Shown here: positions 1 to 5,370 of the stretch, in pieces
How the letters are laid out: each line of letters opens with the position of its first letter
How positions within the stretch are numbered: position 1 is the stretch's first letter
NCBI GenBank assembly: GCA_003354225.1
Contig: PIVH01000410.1
Span: 1 to 5,895 of the forward strand
DNA: 5,895 nt
Direction of reading: 5' to 3'
DNA from: Globobulimina sp.
Lineage: Eukaryota; Foraminifera; Rotaliida
Translations under genes and position numbers: made by a program
The notes under the pieces: model-generated
Told to the model about the DNA's origin: nothing
The model's input: only the letters and a program-made list of their open reading frames with translations
Databases searched by the model: none

Positions 1-279
1 ATCGAAGGTACATATAATCTCTAATATAATATCAATGTCCCTCACAATAACATTTTCCATGTCTTTTAATTCAAATTCGTTTAATAAGCGAATAAATTCA
101 AGTGCACCTTGTTTGTGTCCAATATATGCACTCTCTGTTTCCATTGCGTGCCTTAATTGACTTCCAATTCTCCATTGCGATACAACTGAAATTGGATATG
201 GTGGATAATTTTCATTATTGATAATTTCATCAAATTCAATTAATTCTGGATGTTGCTGCTCTGGATCATACAGTGCCAT
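1..279 (-). CDS. N-terminal part (93 residues) of an unidentified protein, cut by the window edge
   Basis: An open frame of 93 codons runs from an ATG at 279-277 to the window edge without a stop. The start context is good: A at -3 and G at +4 (AACATGG). An in-frame TAG lies upstream inside the ACTA repeat, so this ATG is the first possible start unless splicing intervenes. The protein is acidic at its N-terminus (MALYDPEQQHPELIEFDEII), then has a Pro/Tyr stretch (PPYP). It ends in what looks like amphipathic helices (residues about 53-92, with motifs such as GALEFIRLLNEF and DIDIILEIICTF). This could be the beginning of a helical-repeat (ARM/HEAT-like) protein, but that is only an impression from the helix pattern. 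There is no signal peptide or membrane segment. I do not recognise the family and assign no function. Confidence 0.6.
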   Translation of the reverse strand, partial: MALYDPEQQHPELIEFDEIINNENYPPYPISVVSQWRIGSQLRHAMETESAYIGHKQGALEFIRLLNEFELKDMENVIVRDIDIILEIICTFD

Positions 280-530
280 GTTTCTTATTCCAAAACAAGT
301 AATTCTCTTGCAAGTCAAAGCATGACTAACTAACTAACTAACTAACTTTGTGTCTGTCTGTGTGCTGATTCGGTGCTTCTTCCACAAGATTGTGAAATAT
401 TTGATAATTTACGGAGTTTTGATTTTTATCACAGTTTTTGGTGTTGAATTTGGTAGGATGTGTACCTGCGTAAATAAAAGAACATAAAACATTAGTGATT
501 AGTGAGTAAGTTTGCATATAAATAGGTCAC
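280..530. other. Non-coding spacer between two minus-strand genes
   Basis: This stretch has no convincing coding frame. It must hold the 3' end of the polytopic-protein gene and the 5' leader and promoter of the partial gene at 1-279. Read on the minus strand it contains a good splice-acceptor-like string (TTCTTTTATTTACGCAG, ending near position 463), about 185 bases before the ATG. That could mark a 5'-UTR intron or a trans-splice acceptor. No AATAAA is seen on the minus strand after the TAG at 531. A TATAAAT string at 517-523 reads on the plus strand, where no gene follows, so I give it no meaning. Confidence 0.5.
325..347. repeat. (ACTA)n tetranucleotide microsatellite
   Basis: Five full copies and most of a sixth of the unit ACTA lie in a row, 46 to 68 bases upstream of the ATG of the minus-strand gene. 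A short TGTC-rich run (about 350-363) follows directly. On the minus strand the repeat reads GTTA repeated, which places a TAG in all three frames. Any translation coming from further upstream would therefore stop before the ATG at 279. Confidence 0.9.
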
Positions 531-2039
531 CTAAAATAACAATCTCGATTGGCGGATTGTAGCATCAGACCGTGCTGGCTGTGATTGTGAACTATGTCTT
601 TTATTTTGCCAAACCAACCGCAATAACCAATCCTTGGCATATCTCGGAGTCGAATATGTATTCAAATATACTGGACACGCATTAAAACAAAATAGCGCAA
701 AAATTGAATATTTCAATCCATGATAACCAGCAAAATTGATATCATTCCTCGCATAATATTCAATATGAATTGTTCCAAAATACACTAAATTCGACAATAC
801 AATAAATGCATACAACACAATGGTTAAAATGAATTGAATTGGCGACGATGCCCTATATCCAAACACATGAAAGAATTGTTTCACAGTCACAGTTTGATAA
901 ATTAACAGTAAACATATCACGTAATACCTCAAATGTGTATGAGGTCGTAGATATCGGTAAGGTTTCATACAACATATTAGATACAACATTATCGTGCCAT
1001 TGAGTCCCATATTAAATGCAATGCACCATCTCATCCACACATTATTATCCATCAAATATGACGCAAACCGCATCTGTTTTAAAAACGAAAGCTCGTAATA
1101 ATGCATACATAATACGGCCAATGAAGCAGTGTAGCTCAGCATAACAATCAGAAATGTACAGTTAAATATTTTGCAGGAAAAACACCGCTTAATACCTAGC
1201 GTCACAGTCACAAACCAGGCGGGAAATATAATGAGTTGGAGCATAATATAAAATGTTCGCAGTGAGTCAAAAGTAAGTTCCTTTTCAACGCTGCATACGG
1301 TGACAATTCCAGTGGCAACAAAAAAAAGAGCTACATACTTTTCAACACACAATTTCCAAATATCATTGCCTTGATATTGATCCTGGCAAGTTACGATGAG
1401 CAAATTATACCATTTCTGAATGCCGATGAACTTCTCGTTGTGATATGTGTGCGTTGTGTCGTTGCGGCATTTTGTTTTGTATTTGGCAGTCAGTAATATT
1501 GCATTCAATGCAACGTTTTGAGATAGACGAATTTGATAAATATTACCTATAATATGGAAGAGAGTGACCGTGCTCAATGTCAATGATAAATTGAACAAAC
1601 AGTTGGTATAATATCGGGAATTGATGTGAGTGCATGTAATATAAACAACGAGTGAATGTATGTAGAAAACGAGAAACATTTCAACAAATCCAAACAACAA
1701 TGGGGCAATGTAGATGTTTTTGCATTCTTTTGAGGTTAATTCCATCCAATTCTGTGTGAATGTGTCTGTCTTTTCTGCGCGAGATTTTTTGTGGTTGCCA
1801 TGGATGGATTCGATAACATCAAAAATTGTGGCTGGAATTGGGTTGTCTTTGGTGGAATAATATGCAGTGCAATAATGTCTTAAGGCTTTAAATAATTGTT
1901 TGTAAGACACTAAAGAATCAAAATAACTTTCTGTTGCCGCCTCGTTATAAATATCAACAGTGTGCGGAAAGATTAAACGAGGAAAGGAAATACAACCAAA
2001 TGCATGTAAAAACGTATAACAACATTTTTTGACTGACAT
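531..2039 (-). CDS. Unidentified polytopic membrane protein, 502 residues
   Basis: One uninterrupted frame runs from ATG (2039-2037) to TAG (533-531). An in-frame TAA five codons upstream fixes the start, and A stands at -3. I see about eight hydrophobic segments: roughly residues 112-135, 145-168, 235-250, 263-283, 291-312, 336-357, 371-382 and 402-423. A weaker one lies at about 443-459. They follow a soluble N-terminal region of about 110 residues that is rich in Tyr, Cys and His. A hydrophilic loop at about 185-230 separates the first two segments from the rest. The C-terminal tail (about 477-499) is Ser/Gln/Arg-rich and hydrophilic (KRHSSQSQPARSDATIRQS). Cysteine is frequent throughout. 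No transporter, channel, GPCR or enzyme signature is recognised. The gene is divergent from the kinase gene and shares a 107-base promoter region with it. A 7-TM-like receptor or a lipid-modifying enzyme would fit the shape, but neither is supported by a motif. Confidence 0.8.
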   Translation of the reverse strand: MSVKKCCYTFLHAFGCISFPRLIFPHTVDIYNEAATESYFDSLVSYKQLFKALRHYCTAYYSTKDNPIPATIFDVIESIHGNHKKSRAEKTDTFTQNWMELTSKECKNIYIAPLLFGFVEMFLVFYIHSLVVYITCTHINSRYYTNCLFNLSLTLSTVTLFHIIGNIYQIRLSQNVALNAILLTAKYKTKCRNDTTHTYHNEKFIGIQKWYNLLIVTCQDQYQGNDIWKLCVEKYVALFFVATGIVTVCSVEKELTFDSLRTFYIMLQLIIFPAWFVTVTLGIKRCFSCKIFNCTFLIVMLSYTASLAVLCMHYYELSFLKQMRFASYLMDNNVWMRWCIAFNMGLNGTIMLYLICCMKPYRYLRPHTHLRYYVICLLLIYQTVTVKQFFHVFGYRASSPIQFILTIVLYAFIVLSNLVYFGTIHIEYYARNDINFAGYHGLKYSIFALFCFNACPVYLNTYSTPRYAKDWLLRLVWQNKRHSSQSQPARSDATIRQSRLLF

Positions 2040-2146
2040 GATTGAAAATACTTATCAGCGCAAATTTGGGTACACCAAGTTTTGCCTAATAAAATGAAGA
2101 AGTTTGAGGTACATCTTACTGTTTTTTGCAGAAAACATTTCATTGA
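2040..2146. promoter_or_regulatory. Short divergent intergenic region (shared promoter)
   Basis: These 107 bases separate two divergent start codons, so the promoters and 5' leaders of both genes must lie here or inside the neighbouring coding sequence. No classical TATA box stands out. On the plus strand an acceptor-like string, ACTGTTTTTTGCAG, ends at 2131, 15 bases before the kinase ATG. On the minus strand TTCATTTTATTAG ends at about 2086, some 46 bases before the other ATG. Both look like the 3' end of an intron or a trans-splice site. A GATAAG string lies on the minus strand at about 2050-2055. Confidence 0.55.
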
Positions 2147-2174
2147 ATGGGCAATCTCAATTCACGTATGTTGA
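2094..2174 (+). other. Possible upstream ORF (26 codons) overlapping the kinase start
   Basis: An ATG at 2094 with A at -3 opens a 26-codon frame that ends with TGA at 2172-2174, inside the kinase gene and in another frame. If the mRNA begins upstream of 2094, this uORF would dampen kinase translation. If the acceptor-like site at 2131 is used in the mRNA leader, the uORF start is removed. Which applies depends on the transcript start. Confidence 0.25.
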
Positions 2175-3256
2175 ATTGGTCAGGAGGCAGCCTTGAAGAT
2201 GACAAGAGCGGTGACCCTGGTTTCAAAAAGAAATATAAATTAGGAGTGTATATTGCATCTGGTACTTTCGCGACGGTCAGACAATGCGTCAGAATCGCCG
2301 ATGGAAAACACTTTGCAGTCAAAATGGTGGAAAAAAGTGGTTGCACTCGCAATGAATTATCACTTCTTCGCGATGAAATTGCTATTTATTCGGCACTCAA
2401 ACATCAACACATTATTACTCTCGAAGATGTCATTGAAAATGGCCAAACCGTCCATATGGTTCTTGAACTCTGCAACGATAAAACTTTGAGTGATATTCGC
2501 CTTTCTTCTCCAAACAGCAGATTGAAAGAATCGCACTGTGCTCATATTGCGCAAATTATCGCGCAAACATTAAAATACATCCACGCTAAAAAAATTGTGC
2601 ACCGTGACCTCAAGCCCGAAAATATATTATTTAACAAGGAAAATGTGCTCAAAATAACAGATTTTGGGTCCGCATTTACTGGAGCAAATAGGTCGAAATA
2701 TTTAAATCGCAGCTTTTCGAGAATGCCCTCGTTTCGTATGGACACAGTGATTGGTACTCCAAATTATGTGGCACCTGAAATACTAAAAGGTGATGCATAT
2801 TCATATAGAGTGGATTTATGGTCATTGGGTGTCATTTTGTTTGAATGTCTTTCTGGTTTTCACCCATTTTCAACTCGGAAATCTAGGAAATCCATTGGCA
2901 GATTGTATGCGGCCATCATTGCTGGACAATATAATATGGGAACGATATGGAAGTCGATGGATGAGGATGCTACAGATTTGGTTAAGAAGTTAATTATTGT
3001 TGACCCCAAACAGCGCATCAACGTCGATGAGTTGTTACTGCATTCATTTATAACTAAACATGCTGAAACTAATGGATTTGGAATAAAAACGGAAAAACAA
3101 TCTGATATTCAAAGTGTTGTTGAGGACATTCATATGGATGAGAAAAATGATAATGAATGTGAACAAACTATCAAAATAATCAAAGTCAAATCAAAATCAC
3201 CATCCACTGGTTGTTCAAATACTAGCGGAAGAACCCAGGTCGACAAATCCATTTGA
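2147..3256 (+). CDS. CAMK-like Ser/Thr protein kinase, probably N-myristoylated
   Basis: This single-exon, 369-residue protein would phosphorylate Ser/Thr on target proteins using ATP. TGA immediately before the ATG (2144-2146) fixes the start. The protein begins MGNLNSR, matching the MGxxxS pattern for N-myristoylation, so membrane attachment is likely. The kinase domain spans about residues 30-304. It has a glycine loop at 36-44 (IASGTFATV), Lys59 in FAVK, Glu77 of helix C, HRDLKPEN at 152-159 with Asp154, DFG at 172-174, GTPNYVAPE at 203-211, and DLWSLGV at 223-229. HRDLKPEN and the downstream motifs fit the CAMK/Chk2 side of the kinome, and FATV resembles Chk2/Rad53-type kinases, but there is no FHA domain. 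Oddities: only the middle glycine of GxGxxG remains, and the segment from DFG to APE is long with RSFSRMPSFR-type serines. The 60-residue tail is hydrophilic with no recognised calmodulin-binding site. All catalytic residues are present, so activity is expected. Confidence 0.93.
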   Translation: MGNLNSRMLNWSGGSLEDDKSGDPGFKKKYKLGVYIASGTFATVRQCVRIADGKHFAVKMVEKSGCTRNELSLLRDEIAIYSALKHQHIITLEDVIENGQTVHMVLELCNDKTLSDIRLSSPNSRLKESHCAHIAQIIAQTLKYIHAKKIVHRDLKPENILFNKENVLKITDFGSAFTGANRSKYLNRSFSRMPSFRMDTVIGTPNYVAPEILKGDAYSYRVDLWSLGVILFECLSGFHPFSTRKSRKSIGRLYAAIIAGQYNMGTIWKSMDEDATDLVKKLIIVDPKQRINVDELLLHSFITKHAETNGFGIKTEKQSDIQSVVEDIHMDEKNDNECEQTIKIIKVKSKSPSTGCSNTSGRTQVDKSI

Positions 3257-3276
3257 TACTTATCACAAAGATAATT

Positions 3277-3282
3277 ATTAAA
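3277..3282 (+). terminator. Candidate poly(A) signal ATTAAA of the kinase gene
   Basis: ATTAAA, the commonest natural variant of AATAAA, lies 20 bases after the kinase stop codon and is followed by U-rich sequence (poly-T at about 3316-3326). The position suits a short 3' UTR. In AT-rich DNA such hexamers arise by chance. Confidence 0.35.
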
Positions 3283-3325
3283 ATGTTTTAATATCATAAT
3301 TTTTATTAATTATACATTTTTTTTT

Positions 3326-3342
3326 TATATACTCCGTATATA
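3326..3342. repeat. Short perfect inverted repeat
   Basis: TATATAC and GTATATA face each other across TCC, giving a 7-base-pair stem with a 3-base loop, flanked by poly-T on both sides. It may be a weak hairpin in the kinase 3' flank or simply a product of AT richness. Confidence 0.5.
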
Positions 3343-3358
3343 TGTTTTTTCGATTTAA

Positions 3359-3372
3359 ATATATATATATAT
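3359..3372. repeat. (AT)7 dinucleotide run
   Basis: Seven AT units lie in the spacer, about 100 bases downstream of the kinase stop. This is a simple sequence repeat with no evident role. Confidence 0.8.
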
Positions 3373-3502
3373 GACTCTATGAAAATCGGTCCAATTAAAT
3401 TAACGACTCGATATCAACTATATACGCTGACACCGAAACTGCAGCATTTTAGACCTCTGACATTGAAAAGGATTTTCTGTTGGCATTTTTGCTTTATCAA
3501 AA

Positions 3503-3583
3503 ATGAAAGAATGCAGTCGCTATGCAGCTGATTTGTGCATCTACAAACGCAAAAACGCAAACAATTGCTGCAATCTCCGATAG
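3503..3583 (+). other. Possible upstream ORF (26 codons) before the SPFH gene
   Basis: An ATG at 3503 with A at -3 opens 26 codons that end with TAG at 3581-3583, 11 bases before the SPFH ATG. A second, 53-codon frame from ATG 3522 ends with TGA at 3681-3683 and overlaps the SPFH start in another frame. If the transcript starts upstream of these ATGs they would reduce or regulate SPFH translation. If it starts downstream they are irrelevant. Confidence 0.25.
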
Positions 3584-3594
3584 TACAAAGTATC

Positions 3595-4969
3595 ATGAAT
3601 CGGAATTGCAATCAGAAGCAAAGAGCCATACAAACAATATATCCAACACGACTGATAGATGCAGCAGTAAATGTATGTACTGATGCACCAGAAATGTTAG
3701 GAAAACGAATTAAAAAAGACGGTATACAATTAGTCCCAGTTGTTTTTACACCAATCGCCAGACGGATTGTAATTGTAATACCAAACGGATTTGTAGGTTT
3801 GGTGAATAGATGGGGCAAATATGTAGGACAATATGGTGCAGGATATAAGATTGCCCCGCCATGGACCACTATATCACACTTAATACCAAGACAGTTTATT
3901 ATTTATGATACGCCTGTTAAAGAGTGCCCGACCAGGGATAATGTGATGGTCACTATCGATGTCACGCTGGTGTTGAGAATACGAACTGAGGATGAAAAAT
4001 CATGTTACAATTTTTGTTATAAATTAGGACCACGTGGTTTGGATGAAATGTTAAAAGCGTTCCAAGAGGAAGCAATAAGAGGAATGGTGAGAGCACGGAA
4101 ATACAATGAAATTTATGATTTAATTAACTCGCAACAAGATAAACAATTTGAAAAGTTGAGGAGAGAGTTAAATGATCATTTTCATCAATTCGGTGTTACG
4201 ATCAGTTGTATCTCCGTTAAGAATGTCCATCTTCCAAAAACATTTGCAGACAACATGCAACAAACAACAATATGGAAATCCAGGAATGAATATCAAAGTT
4301 TAAAGCAAAAATACGAAATCAGAGTTAAGTTGACATCATTTTTGTACTTACTCTTTTTTGAATAATGTTTTTGTGTCACTGTTGCTGTTTTTTTTTCAGA
4401 AAATTGAGATTCGTGAAAACGAATTGGACGAAAAATCAAACACAACTGAGAACTTGGATCAATTTACAGTAGAAAAAGAAACTGAGCTTGCTGCATTATT
4501 GAAAAAGAAGAAATTAGTTTTAGCTCAAACTGATAAACAATTGGCGCAAATTAAAGAGCAACAAGATGCTGACGCATTGCATATAAAATCAAATTCCAAT
4601 TTGGTTGTAGCAGAATTGAATAAAAAAGCGGATATTCAAACGTCAAAGATTCAAAGTATTGGAATATCAGAAGCAGAAACAATTAAAATTGAATCAGGAG
4701 TATATATTCAAACGCAAAGAGCAAAGGCACAGACTCAAATTGCAGGTAATAACGCTATCGGTTTGGAGATTGAAGCAAATGCGGAGAAATATGCATGTAA
4801 TGAATTAATTGCAAAGAGATTGTATAAAAAGAAGATGAGATCGATACAAATGTTAAACGGATTATGTACAAATGATAATGTTGCTATTTCTGGAAATAGT
4901 AAAGATAACATAACAGCTCAGTTGGTAGCAAATCAGAGAGGTTGTTCTGTTTTATGTGTGGATCAATAA
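3595..4969 (+). CDS. SPFH (band 7/stomatin-prohibitin-flotillin) protein, two exons
   Basis: Exons 3595-4323 and 4400-4969 join to 432 codons, close to flotillin length. SPFH proteins oligomerise on membranes and organise microdomains. The SPFH domain starts at about residue 57 with RRIVIVIPNGFVGLVNRWGK, then GAGYK, then PVKECPTRDNVMVTIDVTLV, and runs to about 225. The C-terminal half (about 225-390) is a long, charged, Ala/Gln/Lys-rich coiled coil, as in flotillins and prohibitins (QLAQIKEQQDADAL; IEANAEKY). There is no N-terminal transmembrane helix; the segment around residues 46-62 is only moderately hydrophobic and might dip into the membrane. The first ATG in frame is 3595, with A at -3; an in-frame TGA lies at 3529-3531 and no ATG lies between, so the start is well constrained unless a 5' exon exists. 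The N-terminal 40 residues are not family-like. The protein ends CVDQ, a poor CaaX box because Asp sits at the second 'a'. Confidence 0.85.
4324..4399 (+). other. Spliceosomal intron in the SPFH gene (76 bases)
   Basis: The donor AGA|GTTAAGT and the acceptor TTTTTTTTTCAG|A bracket 76 bases. Exon 1 ends on a codon boundary (phase 0), and splicing joins QKYEIR to KIEIREN, continuing the charged coiled coil. Unspliced, the frame ends within the intron at TAA (4363-4365) after a hydrophobic stretch unlike the flanking protein. A nine-T tract directly before CAG is a strong acceptor. Confidence 0.88.
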
Positions 4970-5062
4970 TTATTGTCAGTAAAAAATACTTTTGCTCATG
5001 AAGTAAATGTCCGTCTCATGTTCTAGTCTTGCTTACAAACTGCAAATAACGACAGTAGGTAT

Positions 5063-5069
5063 TATAAAA
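5063..5069 (+). promoter_or_regulatory. Candidate TATA box
   Basis: TATAAAA, a perfect TATA-box match, lies about 100 bases before the ATG of the 57-codon ORF and about 300 bases before the ATG at 5371. It is the best TATA match upstream of any gene here, but the background is AT-rich. Confidence 0.35.
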
Positions 5070-5112
5070 TGCAAACAAACAAACATGTTCTGAGCTGCAA
5101 TCTTTTGCTGCG

Positions 5113-5118
5113 AATAAA
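5113..5118 (+). terminator. Candidate poly(A) signal AATAAA of the SPFH gene
   Basis: This is the first canonical AATAAA after the SPFH stop (4967-4969), giving a 3' UTR of about 150-170 bases. It lies downstream of the candidate TATA box of the next gene, so the two calls compete unless the transcripts overlap. Confidence 0.35.
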
Positions 5119-5166
5119 ATTGTCAAAAAGGATTTTCAGTTTCAGTAGCAACGAAACATTTTAATA

Positions 5167-5340
5167 ATGAAACATGTTTTGGCAATTAATGCATATGATA
5201 ATGCTTCTCCAAATGCAACACCAACAGCGAAACAGACAACAGATCAACAAACAACTAAATATTATCGCAAAATTGTTTTTCTTTTCAACATCCAGCTGCA
5301 GCCACAATATCATGAACCACGCAAAAACGCATTTATTTGA
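5167..5340 (+). CDS. Small ORF, 57 codons, in frame with the downstream WWE gene
   Basis: ATG at 5167 (A at -3) to TGA at 5338-5340 encodes a 57-residue peptide. Its first 30 residues are polar and low-complexity (N, A, T, Q, D; for example NASPNATPTAKQTTDQQTT). A Tyr/Lys patch and a hydrophobic stretch (KIVFLFNIQLQ) follow. The frame is the same as that of the membrane-WWE gene, from which it is separated by one TGA and ten sense codons before ATG 5371. It could be an in-frame uORF, an N-terminal extension reached by stop readthrough, or chance. No family is recognised. A pyrimidine-rich acceptor-like tract at about 5272-5295 cuts through it, which argues that part of it may be intronic or leader sequence. 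Confidence 0.3.
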   Translation: MKHVLAINAYDNASPNATPTAKQTTDQQTTKYYRKIVFLFNIQLQPQYHEPRKNAFI

Positions 5341-5370
5341 ATCGGCGTTAAACGAATTTTCAATTTAAAA

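Larger units (their letters stand above)
3257..3594. other. AT-rich spacer between the kinase and SPFH genes
   Basis: This tandem intergenic region holds the kinase 3' end and the SPFH gene's promoter and leader. The first half (about 3257-3372) is very AT-rich with poly-T and (AT)n runs. The second half is of more ordinary composition and contains several upstream ATGs (3503, 3511, 3522). No convincing protein gene, tRNA or repeat element is seen, apart from the items listed separately. Confidence 0.5.
4970..5370. other. Spacer between the SPFH and WWE genes
   Basis: About 400 bases hold the 3' end of the SPFH gene and the promoter and leader of the next gene. Seen here are a TATA box (5063-5069), a short (AAAC)3 run (5072-5084), an AATAAA (5113-5118), a double acceptor-like TTTTCAGTTTCAG ending at 5145, another acceptor-like pyrimidine tract ending CATCCAG at 5295, and a 57-codon ORF (5167-5340). 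No RNA gene or mobile element is recognised. Confidence 0.5.

Noticed and set aside
540-620. A 3'-terminal intron in the polytopic-protein gene, since TTGTTATTTTAG at its stop resembles an acceptor
   Set aside because: No convincing donor was found upstream on that strand, and the simple frame closes cleanly at that TAG.
2140-2745. Antisense frames at 2140-2352, 2360-2566 and 2542-2745 and plus-strand frames at 2253-2489 and 2790-2993
   Set aside because: All lie inside the well-supported kinase gene in other frames and show no domain or start evidence of their own.
2094-3583. Equal length (26 codons) of the small upstream frames at 2094-2174 and 3503-3583
   Set aside because: The peptides share no similarity, so the matching length is most likely coincidence.
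3535-3594. SPFH start at GTG 3535
   Set aside because: Eukaryotic genes normally start at ATG; the frame is merely open back to the TGA at 3529-3531, and the first ATG is at 3595.
3414-3869. Minus-strand frames at 3414-3611 and 3612-3869
   Set aside because: The second is a shadow of the SPFH exon; the first covers the SPFH leader and has no recognisable features.
4958-4969. CVDQ C-terminus of the SPFH protein as a prenylation CaaX box
   Set aside because: Asp at the second aliphatic position makes farnesylation unlikely; kept only as a remark.
5338-5340. TGA read as an amino acid (altered code or selenocysteine)
   Set aside because: The kinase ends in TGA and all genes use TGG for Trp with no internal TGA; no selenoprotein context is visible. 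Occasional readthrough cannot be excluded.
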